From: Candidatus Puniceispirillum sp.
GTDB lineage: Bacteria > Pseudomonadota > Alphaproteobacteria > Puniceispirillales > Puniceispirillaceae
Reading direction: 5' to 3'
Assembly (NCBI GenBank): GCA_016778895.1
Contig: JADHOR010000002.1
Coordinates: 62,001-126,000 of the forward strand
DNA: 64,000 nucleotides
Positions within the stretch are counted from its first letter, which is position 1. Each line of letters begins with the position of its first letter. A program made the translations under genes and the position numbers. Shown here piece by piece: positions 47,272 through 56,281 of this stretch. The notes below the pieces were generated by a model that did no database searches, was not told the origin of the DNA, and saw nothing but the letters and a program-made list of their open reading frames with translations.

Positions 47272-47841
47272 CTATTTCTGCCCTGAATTTTGTCCGGGAC
47301 GCCATAATACATCAGTCTTGCCATTTTCATTCAACCGGCGGGCCAGCACAAACAGATGATCTGATAGCCTGTTTACATAGCGCATCGCATCATCATTGAC
47401 CACCTCTTCGGCGGCAAGCTCGGTCATGTGACGTTCGGCGCGGCGGGTTACGGTTCGCGCCAGATGCAGCCATGCCGATGCCGGACTACCGCCGGGAAGA
47501 ATAAATGAGCCAAGCGGATCAAGCTCGGCATTCATATAGTCAATTTCACTCTCCAGCCGGACGACCTGCGCGGCGGTAATTCGTAAGGCAGGCTTGTCAG
47601 TTTCCGGTGTCGCAATATCGGCACCTAGGTCAAACAAATCATTTTGAATCCGTGCCAGCATGGCATCAGCATCAGCGATATCGCCCGTGTGAAGGCGCGC
47701 CAGACCAATCACCGAATTTGCCTCGTCAACCTCACCAAATGCGGATGGACGCCTCGCATGCTTTGATACGCGCATCCCATTGACCAAACTGGTTTCGCCA
47801 GCATCGCCAGTCCGTGTATAAATCTTGTTCAGCTTTACCAT
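47272..47841 (-). CDS. cob(I)alamin adenosyltransferase, PduO type
   Basis: Forms adenosylcobalamin from cob(I)alamin and ATP. 189 residues with the ATP-binding KIYTRTGDAGETSL, the DEANSVIGLAR and AERHMTEL segments and a C-terminal YVNRLSDHLFVLARRLNE that contacts the corrin. A cobalamin-dependent enzyme is implied, but none is in the window. Just upstream of etfB, a common alphaproteobacterial order. Confidence 0.93.
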   Translation of the reverse strand: MVKLNKIYTRTGDAGETSLVNGMRVSKHARRPSAFGEVDEANSVIGLARLHTGDIADADAMLARIQNDLFDLGADIATPETDKPALRITAAQVVRLESEIDYMNAELDPLGSFILPGGSPASAWLHLARTVTRRAERHMTELAAEEVVNDDAMRYVNRLSDHLFVLARRLNENGKTDVLWRPGQNSGQK

Positions 47842-47939
47842 GTTCGCTTGCCTGTCCTAGCTTTTTGACCTGTTCTGTTTCGTGTAAAAAATGCGGGCAT
47901 ACATTGCGCGCAAAATAGTCCCCCAGAGTCTCCGTCTGC

Positions 47940-48140
47940 CTAGCCGGCTTGGCGTCGATACCACATCAGGCCAAGAATCAATAATAATGCGATTGCCTGA
48001 AACACAATCCGGTATCGCATGATGCGGTTTGAGTTTTTGACATTATACGCGCCGCCGCGTGCCATCGTAATGACGCCCCAGAAAAGAATGCCGGCAACAC
48101 TGCACAGCGCCACGACTAGAATAATTTGGTCAAACTGCAT
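47940..48140 (-). CDS. HIG1-like twin transmembrane protein
   Basis: 66 residues with two membrane helices (about 6-27 and 45-62) joined by a basic loop containing RGGAYNVKNSNRIMRYRI, the pattern of HIG1-domain proteins, which associate with respiratory complexes in mitochondria. Regularly found next to the PduO-type gene in alphaproteobacteria. Function in bacteria is not established. Confidence 0.8.
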   Translation of the reverse strand: MQFDQIILVVALCSVAGILFWGVITMARGGAYNVKNSNRIMRYRIVFQAIALLLILGLMWYRRQAG

Positions 48141-48221
48141 GATGGTGTGTCTCTTTTCAAAAAAGCGTTGTTTTGTTAGCTGTTAAAATCTGACGTCTTG
48201 GCTGTCGATTGTGAAGTATTA

Positions 48222-49118
48222 TCAGATTTTTGCGATGGTGACGCTGTGACGCCGTGCCGCAGCAACAAGGGTATTTCTTAACAGGCAGGCAATCGTCATT
48301 GGCCCAACACCGCCAGGCACAGGAGTGATGGCGCCGGCCTGTTTGGCAGCGGCGTCAAAATCAACATCACCGGTTAGACGAAATTTTCCGTCGCCACGTT
48401 CGGGAGCCGGTACCCGGTTAATGCCAACATCAATCACTGTTGCACCGGGCTTGATATGTGCATCGGTGATCATTTCAGGTCGTCCAACCGCAGCGACTAG
48501 AATATCTGCTTGCTTGCAAATTGCGGCAAGATCCTTTGTGCGTGAATGTGCGATGGTGACGGTACAGCTCTCGCCAAGCAGCAATTGCGCCATGGGCTTG
48601 CCAACAATATTTGAGCGGCCCACAACAACCGCATGCTGTCCGGATAAATCGCCAAGATGATCCCGAAGCAATAAAAGACAGCCATAGGGCGTGCATGGTA
48701 CCAGCGAGTCCTGACCGGTTGCCAGCAATCCCGCATTAACGACATGAAAGCCGTCAACATCCTTATCTGGACGTATGGCATTAATCACCGCATCAGCGTC
48801 AATCTGATCGGGAAGTGGCAATTGCACCAGAATGCCATCAACTGTGTCATCCTCATTCAGGCTATCAATCAGCGCCAGCAGGCTGGCTTGATCTGTGTCA
48901 CGGTCTCGGCGGTGCTCGATTGAGCGCATCCCAGCGGCAGCGGTTCGCTCACTTTTATTGCGAACATAAACCTTGCTGGCTGGATCTTCGCCAACAAGCA
49001 CTACGGCAAGCCCCGGCACTGTTCCGGTGGCCTTTTCAAACAGCTTAACCTCGTCAGCTACCTGCTTTACCAGCTTTTCAGAAAATGCTTTGCCATCAAT
49101 CACTGTTGCATCTGTCAT
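48222..49118 (-). CDS. folD: methylenetetrahydrofolate dehydrogenase/cyclohydrolase
   Basis: Bifunctional one-carbon enzyme. 298 residues with [13 protein letters not shown] (catalytic Lys), [54 protein letters not shown] for NADP binding, and [16 protein letters not shown]. Two ATGs lie two codons apart; GAGGGG is nine bases from the second (49118), which is preferred. Confidence 0.96.
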   Translation of the reverse strand: MTDATVIDGKAFSEKLVKQVADEVKLFEKATGTVPGLAVVLVGEDPASKVYVRNKSERTAAAGMRSIEHRRDRDTDQASLLALIDSLNEDDTVDGILVQLPLPDQIDADAVINAIRPDKDVDGFHVVNAGLLATGQDSLVPCTPYGCLLLLRDHLGDLSGQHAVVVGRSNIVGKPMAQLLLGESCTVTIAHSRTKDLAAICKQADILVAAVGRPEMITDAHIKPGATVIDVGINRVPAPERGDGKFRLTGDVDFDAAAKQAGAITPVPGGVGPMTIACLLRNTLVAAARRHSVTIAKI

Positions 49119-49186
49119 AGCCATTTGCCCCTCTTTTATTAAGTCCGACCCTGATGATAGGGGTCACTCATCTCAGTTGGCAAAGC

Positions 49187-49468
49187 CTAGCCCATAATGC
49201 TGCTTTGCAGAAGGTTACGCAGAAACTGGGCCAGAAGGAACAGCACAATTGGGCTTACATCAAGCGCCCCAAAATCTGGCAATATCCGGCGTACTGGCCG
49301 CAATAGTGGTTCGTGAATCCGTGACAGGATATCAATGATAATCCGCACCACCGGCTGCCATGGATTAATGATCTTGAAGGCGATCAACCAGCCTGCTGCA
49401 AGATAGGCGAGCAACGTCCAAATATAGAGATTGATAATCTGATCTATCAGGATTGCGACTGCGTGCAT
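49187..49468 (-). CDS. YggT family membrane protein
   Basis: 93 residues with two hydrophobic helices (about 8-30 and 70-88) around a conserved segment IHEPLLRPVRRILPDFGALDVSPIVLFLLAQFLR. The family is linked to osmotic tolerance and septum region in some bacteria; biochemical role unknown. Upstream of folD by 68 bases. Confidence 0.88.
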   Translation of the reverse strand: MHAVAILIDQIINLYIWTLLAYLAAGWLIAFKIINPWQPVVRIIIDILSRIHEPLLRPVRRILPDFGALDVSPIVLFLLAQFLRNLLQSSIMG

Positions 49469-49651
49469 GGCTATTGGCTCATTTGGGTTTCTCTTGGTGT
49501 GTCGGACAGCGGGCTGTCCACCGGCCCCGCACTATAATCAAAACCGATTGGCAAAGACAATCATTCATTCATTGTGCCTTTCATTCAGTGAGTTCTCCAC
49601 TGATTGGCTCATCTAAATGGCTCACTTAATGGGCGTAAAAAACGAGGTCCC

Positions 49652-49685
49652 AACGCCCGCATTTACCTCAACGCCCATATTTACC
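49652..49685. repeat. two 16-base direct repeats upstream of the SCO1 gene
   Basis: AACGCCCGCATTTACC (49652-49667) recurs as AACGCCCATATTTACC (49670-49685), period 18. An inverted copy of the core, ATGGGCGT, is at 49629-49636. The arrangement looks like a regulator binding array ahead of the SCO1 gene. The rest of 49469-49752 has no gene. Confidence 0.6.
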
Positions 49686-49752
49686 CGTATTTAACTGCCT
49701 GCCGGAAATGTGATCACACGGCACCAGAAGCGACCTTGAAAGCTGTGTTTGA

Positions 49753-50451
49753 ATGGCCTACATCTGGGGCATGAAACAGGCGCGTTCAAAATCACCCAAA
49801 GTTCGGGAACCCGCAAATCAGGTGCCGGCCGCCGACCATGAGGCGCGCCGGTCGTTTGGGAAATTCTGGCAAATAATCATCGCGGTGCTGCTGTTTGCTG
49901 GCGTGGCGGCAGGTGTCTTTTTTACATCCGATCATTTTGCCAAAAAGACGACAATGGGCATTCCGAATTTTCAGGATAACCAGCTTGAATTGCGTGATCA
50001 AAACGGTGCGGCACGCTCTGCTGGTGATTTTGCCGGCCGGCCTGTGGCGCTGTTTTTCGGCTTTACCTATTGCCCGGATGTCTGCCCGACCACCTTAACC
50101 ACTCTAGCGGTGGCGCGCGATAACCTTGGCGCCGCCGGTATCGACAGCAGCCGGTTGCAAATCCTGTTTGTCACGGTTGACCCGGAACGCGATACGCCAG
50201 ATCAGTTGAAACAATATCTTAGCTTGTTCGAGACAGATGTTACCGGCCTGACCGGATCACCGGAAAAGGTACGCTCGGCGCTGAAACAATTTGGCGTCTT
50301 TGCGCAGAAAACCGATCAGGGCGATGGTGATTATCTCTATGATCATAGTGCTGCGGTATTTCTATATCGCGATGATGGCAGTTTCAAAGGCACGATTGTG
50401 CATAATGAGCCGATCGCGTTTATCACCGAAAAGCTGAAATCAATTCTCTAA
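49753..50451 (+). CDS. SCO1/SenC family copper chaperone
   Basis: Delivers copper to the CuA site of cytochrome c oxidase. 232 residues: N-terminal membrane anchor (about 39-57), then a thioredoxin-like domain with FGFTYCPDVCPTT (copper ligands Cys107 and Cys111) and the third ligand His198 in YDHSAAVFLY, plus VTVDPERDTP. Starts at 49753 or at the ATG at 49771. Cytochrome oxidase genes are not nearby. Confidence 0.93.
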   Translation: MAYIWGMKQARSKSPKVREPANQVPAADHEARRSFGKFWQIIIAVLLFAGVAAGVFFTSDHFAKKTTMGIPNFQDNQLELRDQNGAARSAGDFAGRPVALFFGFTYCPDVCPTTLTTLAVARDNLGAAGIDSSRLQILFVTVDPERDTPDQLKQYLSLFETDVTGLTGSPEKVRSALKQFGVFAQKTDQGDGDYLYDHSAAVFLYRDDGSFKGTIVHNEPIAFITEKLKSIL

Positions 50452-50501
50452 TTATGTTTTCAATAGGACGTTATGTTCCTAAGCGGGTTGGCACGTCTGT
50501 T

Positions 50502-50515
50502 GGGGGGGTGCCCCC
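50502..50515 (+). other. G-C hairpin after the SCO1 gene
   Basis: GGGGG/CCCCC arms around GGTG, 50 bases past the stop; no T-run follows, so it is a weak terminator candidate. Confidence 0.35.
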
Positions 50516-50624
50516 GTTAGTTGATCTTTCGCGTTAACCGAACATAGCATTTGATGCCGTTCGGAAGTCATCTATTTACCTCTTTTGTTGGCATCTATCG
50601 CAGAAACTTGCATTTGGACATTGT

Positions 50625-51029
50625 CTTGGGGTACTGGGCTGACAAAGCCAACAGAATTAATCTGGTGAAATCATCGCGAATGGTGAAACTTTTGTTCCAG
50701 TTGATATTCTGGCGGATGAGGATGTATTGGCCGGGAACCGCTATCTGACTGGCCGCGAGCATGATGTTCTCTCGGGGCTCCTCGCCGGAAGCTCGAATAA
50801 GGAAATCGCGCGCTGGCTCAACTTAAGTGAGGTCACGATTAAGCATCACTTAAAAAGTCTACGGTCAAAATTAGGCGCAAAGAACCGCACCCATGCGGTT
50901 TGCCTCGCTATCGAGCTTGGCATTAGCCAGTGCTGGCTAGGTTACGCAAAACTGCATTCTGCCAGTTTTCAGTCAAGCTTGTATGATTGCAAACCAGTAA
51001 AATGGCTGGCATCGCCGGGTCGATGCTGA
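50625..51029 (+). pseudogene. truncated LuxR/NarL-type response regulator
   Basis: The C-terminal half is a full LuxR-type helix-turn-helix: LTGREHDVLSGLLAGSSNKE, IARWLNLSEVTIKHHLKSLR, SKLGAKNRTHAV. In frame upstream comes SGEIIANGETFVPVDIL, the usual link from the receiver domain, ending at an in-frame TAA near 50657. Just before it, in another frame, LTKPTELI resembles the last receiver helix. The receiver domain and its phosphorylated Asp are otherwise gone. A TTG at 50727 could start a 100-residue DNA-binding protein, but with no ribosome site. Confidence 0.65.
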
Positions 51030-51034
51030 CGCCA

Positions 51035-51069
51035 GTCTAGCATTATCTCACGGGTCTAGCATTATCTCA
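51035..51069. repeat. perfect 16-base direct repeat
   Basis: GTCTAGCATTATCTCA occurs at 51035-51050 and 51054-51069, period 19, between the LuxR remnant and the acs stop. Confidence 0.9.
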
Positions 51070-51096
51070 TTGGCGTTGTGAGGCGCCGTGGTTTTG

Positions 51097-53046
51097 CTAT
51101 CCCTTGTCACGATTCTGCCGGTTTTCAACAAGATCATCGACCACTGCTGGATCAGTCAAGGTAGATGTGTCGCCAAGCTGGTCATATTCATTTGCGGCAA
51201 TCTTGCGCAGAATCCGCCGCATGATTTTGCCTGATCTGGTCTTTGGCAATTGTGGTGCCCATTGCAGTAAATCAGGTGTCGCTATGGGGCCGATTTCTTT
51301 GCGTGTCCATTGTCGCAGTTCGGCCGCCAACGCGTCGTCCGCAATTGCACCTGCGACAAGCGTGACATAGGCGTAAATGCCCTGCCCTTTAATATCATGC
51401 GGATAGCCAACAACAGCGGCTTCGGCAACTTTTGGATGAGCCACTAATGCGGATTCAACCTCGGCTGTGCCCATCCGGTGTCCTGATACATTCAACACAT
51501 CATCAACGCGGCCGGTAATCCAGAAATAACCATCCGCATCACGGCGCGCCCCATCACCGGTGAAATAACGACCAGGGAAGGTGGTGAAATAGGTTTCGAT
51601 GAAACGTTGATGATCGCCATAAACCGTCCGCATCTGCCCGGGCCATGAATGTGCAATGCATAAATTGCCGTCACTCGCGCCATCCAAAATTTTATTATCA
51701 CCATCAACCAGCACCGGTTGAATGCCGAAAAACGGCTTGGTCGCCGATCCGGGTTTCGTGGCCGTCGCGCCGGGTAATGGGGTAATCAGAATCCCGCCAG
51801 TTTCGGTTTGCCACCATGTATCAACAATCGGGCAGCGCTTGTCGCCAACAACATCATGATACCACATCCATGCTTCTGGATTGATCGGCTCGCCAACCGA
51901 CCCAAGGAGGCGCAGCGATGAGCGGTCACAGGCCGTAACAGGATCATTACCCTCGCGCATCAAGGCACGGATGGCGGTAGGTGCCGTGTAAAAAATATTC
52001 ACCTTATGTTTTTCGACAACGCGCCAGAAACGCGAACTGTCAGGATAGGTTGGTACACCCTCAAACATCAGCGTTATCGCACCATTTGCCAGCGGCCCAT
52101 AGACGATATAGCTGTGACCGGTGACCCAGCCCACATCGGCCGTGCACCAATAAATATCGCCATCATGGTAATCAAATACATATTGATGCGTCATCGACGC
52201 ATAAACCATATAGCCGCCAGTTGTATGAAGCACCCCCTTCGGTTTGCCGGTTGATCCCGAGGTGTAGAGAATGAACATTGGATCTTCGGCGTTCATTTCG
52301 GTTGGCGGGCAGTCGGCCGAGGCCGTTTCCATGGCCTCGTGATACCAGACATCGCGCCCCTCAACCCAATCGATCGCGCCGCCTGTGCGTTTGACCACGA
52401 TTGTTGTTGTGCAATCGGGGCAGTTGGCGAGCGCCGCATCGGTATTCGCCTTTAGCGGAATTGGCCGGCCACCACGCACGCCTTCATCGGCAGTGATGAC
52501 CATGGTCGAATCGCAATCTTGAATCCGTCCGGCCAGCGCATCCGGTGAAAAACCGCCGAACACGACCGAATGAACCGCCCCTATTCGCACACATGCCAGC
52601 ATCGCCACTGTGGCTTCGGGGATCATCGGCATATAGATGGTAATCCGGTCGCCTTTTTTGGCGCCATTCGCCTTTAGCACATTGGCGAATTTACACACGT
52701 CTTCATGCAATTCACGATAGCTGATATGGCGATGCTGGTCAGGTTCATCACCTTCCCAGATAATCGCGGTTTGCTCACCGCGTGTTGCAAGATGCCGGTC
52801 AAGACAGTTGGCCGCAGCATTCAATGTGCCATCTGCATACCATTTGATGTGTAAATCTTTGGCGTCATAGGACACGCCGCTGATCTGACTATAGGGCTTG
52901 ATCCAGTTGATACGTTTGCCCTGTTCGGCCCAGAACTTATCAGGGTTGGCAATCGATTCTGCATAAAGGGCGGCATAGCCGTTGGCATCTATATGAGCTG
53001 ATTTAGCCAGATCTGCGCTTGGCTCAAAGATCGTGTCATGGTCCAT
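51097..53046 (-). CDS. acs: acetyl-CoA synthetase
   Basis: Activates acetate to acetyl-CoA through an acetyl-adenylate. 649 residues with [20 protein letters not shown], the core [48 protein letters not shown], and the C-terminal [17 protein letters not shown], whose Lys is the usual acetylation-control site. GGAG lies nine bases ahead of the ATG at 53046; an upstream extension of 22 codons is rejected. Monocistronic. Confidence 0.97.
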   Translation of the reverse strand: MDHDTIFEPSADLAKSAHIDANGYAALYAESIANPDKFWAEQGKRINWIKPYSQISGVSYDAKDLHIKWYADGTLNAAANCLDRHLATRGEQTAIIWEGDEPDQHRHISYRELHEDVCKFANVLKANGAKKGDRITIYMPMIPEATVAMLACVRIGAVHSVVFGGFSPDALAGRIQDCDSTMVITADEGVRGGRPIPLKANTDAALANCPDCTTTIVVKRTGGAIDWVEGRDVWYHEAMETASADCPPTEMNAEDPMFILYTSGSTGKPKGVLHTTGGYMVYASMTHQYVFDYHDGDIYWCTADVGWVTGHSYIVYGPLANGAITLMFEGVPTYPDSSRFWRVVEKHKVNIFYTAPTAIRALMREGNDPVTACDRSSLRLLGSVGEPINPEAWMWYHDVVGDKRCPIVDTWWQTETGGILITPLPGATATKPGSATKPFFGIQPVLVDGDNKILDGASDGNLCIAHSWPGQMRTVYGDHQRFIETYFTTFPGRYFTGDGARRDADGYFWITGRVDDVLNVSGHRMGTAEVESALVAHPKVAEAAVVGYPHDIKGQGIYAYVTLVAGAIADDALAAELRQWTRKEIGPIATPDLLQWAPQLPKTRSGKIMRRILRKIAANEYDQLGDTSTLTDPAVVDDLVENRQNRDKG

Positions 53047-53243
53047 GAAAAGATACTCCTTCAACGGGTTTTTGCCTGCCACTTTTGGTGGCCTTTTTTG
53101 GTTGCGGGTCATATCTGCTGGCGTTAATCATCGGCAATTCGCCTGTCAGTTAATTCCCTTTCCTGCAAAATTATTATCGCAGCTTGTGGTAATCGGCAAG
53201 GCTTGGCCTGTTTCATCCGGTCTGACGACAATGATCATTTCGC

Positions 53244-53828
53244 CTAAAGCGTGGGGTCTTCGCCATGTTCCAATTGATCGATAAAGGCCGCGGCACTGTC
53301 TGGATCTGCCAGCAAAATTACCTTGCGGCTGATTGCCATGGAAAATCCGGCACGTGCCATGGCGCCAAGCTGACGCTGTTGCCGCTGCATGATGGCGTTG
53401 CTGTCATCCTCGTCAGGGCGCCGCCGATCAAACGGGCCAAGACGTCGACGCTGGGCAAATCGGTAGGCCGCCAAAAGCTCGCCATTTGCGCTCGCCTGAT
53501 CGGCAACATCCAGCGCTGTATCAATGACCGCATCATCCAGCCGGTGCTGGCGTAGTCGTTGACGAATGGCAAGTTGTGAGCGGCCTTGGCGGCGTTGGCT
53601 GCGGGCTTGTGACTGGGCAAAGGCATCATCATCAACATAGCCAAGCGCCTGACAGCGGGTGACCGTTGCCGCAATGGCTGCGGCAATTTCATCAGGGTCA
53701 TGCTGGTCTAATTTACGCGTGGCAAAGCGGCCAAGTACCTCGCTTAGACGTTGCTGCGAGCTGGCATAGCGGCCAAGATAATCAACCGCCTTATTCATCA
53801 ATCTTGTCTCGATAGGTGCTTTTGCCAT
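53244..53828 (-). CDS. recX: RecX family regulatory protein
   Basis: Modulator of RecA filaments. 194 residues of helical repeats: AVDYLGRYASSQQRLSEVLGRF, CQALGYVDDDAFAQSQARSQRR, QLAIRQRLRQHRLDDAVIDTAL. The alphaproteobacterial form is divergent from the E. coli protein and often stands at this place, divergent from the ABC permease. recA is not in the window. ATG at 53828 preferred over an in-frame start ten codons earlier. Confidence 0.82.
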   Translation of the reverse strand: MAKAPIETRLMNKAVDYLGRYASSQQRLSEVLGRFATRKLDQHDPDEIAAAIAATVTRCQALGYVDDDAFAQSQARSQRRQGRSQLAIRQRLRQHRLDDAVIDTALDVADQASANGELLAAYRFAQRRRLGPFDRRRPDEDDSNAIMQRQQRQLGAMARAGFSMAISRKVILLADPDSAAAFIDQLEHGEDPTL

Positions 53829-54006
53829 GATGTTGAAACGATGCTTTTTGATGGTCACGTTAGGGCCATAAACTGGACATAAGATTGGTCAGAACAGCAA
53901 TGTGCCCGGTTCGCGCGAGATCTTAGACTAAGTGGTTTTCACAAGAAAGGCAAAAGCTGTCCTTTGCCCCATTGCGCCTGACCAGATTGCAGCCTATTTT
54001 GACCGC

Positions 54007-54915
54007 ATGAAGGATCTCAACGCGACACCTAAATCACCAGCTACGCAAACTACCGCAGCAATCGACGATCAGGCGCTGACCGAGCCAAATTCGGCCACAC
54101 CAGATATGGTCGCTGCGCATAGATTGCGTCGTCCGGTCTATATTGGCCCGATCAACTGGGTCGGTCTCACAATGCTTTATCAGCGTGAGGTGCAGCGGTT
54201 TTTTAAAATCGCCACGCAGACATTGGCCGCGCCAGTAATCACCTCGGTGTTGTTTCTGATGGTTTTTTCGGTGGCACTTGGCGAGCGCTCAAATTTTGTT
54301 GGCGATGTTGATTTTGTCACGTTCCTCGTGCCCGGATTGGTGATGATGAATGTGTTGCAAAACGCCTTTGCCAACACGTCGTCCTCGCTTGTTGTCTCAA
54401 AGGTACAGGGCAATATTGTTGATTTGCTGATGCCGCCCCTTGGCCCGGGCGAATTGCTGTTTGGGCTGGCGGCGGCGGGTATGACACGCGGTCTTTGCGT
54501 TGGTGTTGTGACCGCGATTGCGCTGGTCTTGCTAGGCGGTGGGACATGGCCGCCGCATCCGATGATCGCGCTGGGCTTTTTGACGCTGGGGGCATTTGCC
54601 CTGTCATTTGCCGGCATCCTTGCCGGCATCTGGGCCAATAAATTTGATGAGCTGGCTGCGATCACCAATTTTGTAGTGCAGCCGCTGACCTTCTTGTCAG
54701 GCACTTTTTATTCGGTTGATCGGCTGCCTGCACCGTTTGATCTGATTGCCAGCTTGAACCCGGTATTTTACACTATTGACGGATTTCGCTATGGCATGAT
54801 CGGGGTTGCTGATCGACCGCTTATGACCGGCTTTTACTGTCTTGTTGCGGTGAATGTCGTTTTGGCAATTTTATGTTACAACGCGCTCCTTTCGGGTTAT
54901 CGTTTGAAAAGCTAG
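54007..54915 (+). CDS. ABC-2 type transporter permease
   Basis: 302 residues: a hydrophilic N-terminus of about 50 residues, then six membrane helices, with the family motifs FLVPGLVMMNVLQNAF, SSSLVVSKVQGNIVDLLMPP and QPLTFLSGTFYSVDRLP. Resembles YadH-like permeases of lipid or polysaccharide export. No ATP-binding subunit is adjacent. A GTG at 53932 would add 25 residues. First of a plus-strand group with dcd. Confidence 0.87.
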   Translation: MKDLNATPKSPATQTTAAIDDQALTEPNSATPDMVAAHRLRRPVYIGPINWVGLTMLYQREVQRFFKIATQTLAAPVITSVLFLMVFSVALGERSNFVGDVDFVTFLVPGLVMMNVLQNAFANTSSSLVVSKVQGNIVDLLMPPLGPGELLFGLAAAGMTRGLCVGVVTAIALVLLGGGTWPPHPMIALGFLTLGAFALSFAGILAGIWANKFDELAAITNFVVQPLTFLSGTFYSVDRLPAPFDLIASLNPVFYTIDGFRYGMIGVADRPLMTGFYCLVAVNVVLAILCYNALLSGYRLKS

Positions 54916-54956
54916 CGCCCAACCAGTGACATTATGAGCAGAATTTTAGGATAGGA

Positions 54957-56072
54957 ATGACTATGCCAGCCGAGGACCTTGAAAACGGTATTTTGCCCGT
55001 CCAGCATCTTGAACAGGCAATCGATGACGGCGTTATCATGGCTGATCAGCCGATCGAACCGGGTCAGTTGCAGCCGGCCAGCCTTGATTTACGGCTGCAC
55101 CGCGAGGCCTGGCGGGTGCAGGCCAGTTTTTTACCGGGTCAAAATCTGACCGTTGCTGACAAGCTGGCCAAATTTGGTATGCATAAAATCGACCTTAGTG
55201 ATGGCGCGGTGCTCGAGCGCGGCTGTGTCTATATTGTGAAATTAATGGAAAATCTGCGGCTTCCGGCAGGCCTTTCGGCGATGGCAAATCCAAAAAGCTC
55301 GACCGGTCGACTGGATATTTTCACCCGCCTTATCACTGATGGGGCGGTTGAATTTGAGTCCGTTGCTGATGGCTATACTGGCGCGCTTTATGCCGAGATT
55401 TCGCCGCGTACTTTTTCGGTTCTGGTTCGGGCTGGATCGCGGTTATCGCAATTACGGCTAAGGCGCGGCACCAGTGCCCCATCCGACCTTTTGATGCAAT
55501 CGCTGCAATCAACTGTTGGGCTGGTGCATGGGGCTGAACGAACTGATATCCGCGATGGGGTTGCGCTTAGTGTAAATCTGCAACCTGATGAAAAAAGCGG
55601 CATGATTGGCTGGCGTGCTCGCAAACATGCGGGCCTGATTGATATTGACGCGGCTTCAAGCCAGCCTGTTGATGCTTTTTGGGAACGGGTGACGCCGTCG
55701 GATCTGACATTAGGCGGGCTGGTGCTGAACCCGGATGAGTTTTACATTCTGGCAAGCCGTGAGTTTGTAACCGTGCCCAAGGATCATGCCGCCGAGATGC
55801 GCGCCTATGATACCAGAGTTGGCGAGTTTCGTGCGCATTATGCAGGGTTCTTTGATCCGGGCTTTGGCATTGCCGAACTGGGCGCAGAAGGAACACGCGC
55901 TGTTTTGGAAGTGCGCTCGCATGATGTACCGTTCCTGATCGAACAGGGCCAGACGGTGTGCCGGCTGGTTTATGAGCCGATGATTGCGGTGCCGAAAACG
56001 CTCTATGGTGCCGGCGGATCAAATTATCAGTCACAGGGCCTACGTCTCGCCAAGCATTTCATTCAGGATTAG
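54957..56072 (+). CDS. dcd: 2'-deoxycytidine 5'-triphosphate deaminase, long form
   Basis: Deaminates dCTP to dUTP for thymidylate supply. 371 residues, nearly twice the enterobacterial Dcd. The N-terminal half carries QPASLDLRLHREAWRV, ANPKSSTGRLDIFTRLITDG with the active-site region, and YTGALYAEISPRTFSVLVRAGSRLSQLRLRR; the C-terminal half is a second trimer-fold unit with GGLVLNPDEFYILASREFV and GQTVCRLVYEPM. This tandem form is typical of alphaproteobacteria. AGGATAGGA precedes the two candidate ATGs (54957 and 54963). Confidence 0.9.
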   Translation: MTMPAEDLENGILPVQHLEQAIDDGVIMADQPIEPGQLQPASLDLRLHREAWRVQASFLPGQNLTVADKLAKFGMHKIDLSDGAVLERGCVYIVKLMENLRLPAGLSAMANPKSSTGRLDIFTRLITDGAVEFESVADGYTGALYAEISPRTFSVLVRAGSRLSQLRLRRGTSAPSDLLMQSLQSTVGLVHGAERTDIRDGVALSVNLQPDEKSGMIGWRARKHAGLIDIDAASSQPVDAFWERVTPSDLTLGGLVLNPDEFYILASREFVTVPKDHAAEMRAYDTRVGEFRAHYAGFFDPGFGIAELGAEGTRAVLEVRSHDVPFLIEQGQTVCRLVYEPMIAVPKTLYGAGGSNYQSQGLRLAKHFIQD

Positions 56073-56172
56073 CCGGTTGACGAATTTCTCTTTGCAGGCT
56101 GATATCTTGACAATCGGTTGGAAAATAGCGAAAGTTCAGGCTTGATACGGGCGCTGTCACGCGCCATTGGGG

Positions 56173-56210
56173 CCACCAACGATCAAAAGCGCGTTGGTGG
56201 TTTGATTTTT
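56173..56210 (+). terminator. rho-independent terminator after dcd
   Basis: CCACCAAC (56173-56180) pairs with GTTGGTGG (56193-56200), followed by TTTGATTTTT. It separates dcd from argD, so argD must have a promoter in the last 70 bases of the gap. Confidence 0.85.
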
Positions 56211-56281
56211 GGAACTAAATTTGGGCACGTTTGCGGCGGTGAAACTCCCAGAATGACGCCTACGAGCCAGGTGGTTTTGAT

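Noticed and set aside
50625-51029. Quorum-sensing LuxR
   Set aside because: No autoinducer-binding domain or luxI; the linker resembles two-component NarL/FixJ regulators.
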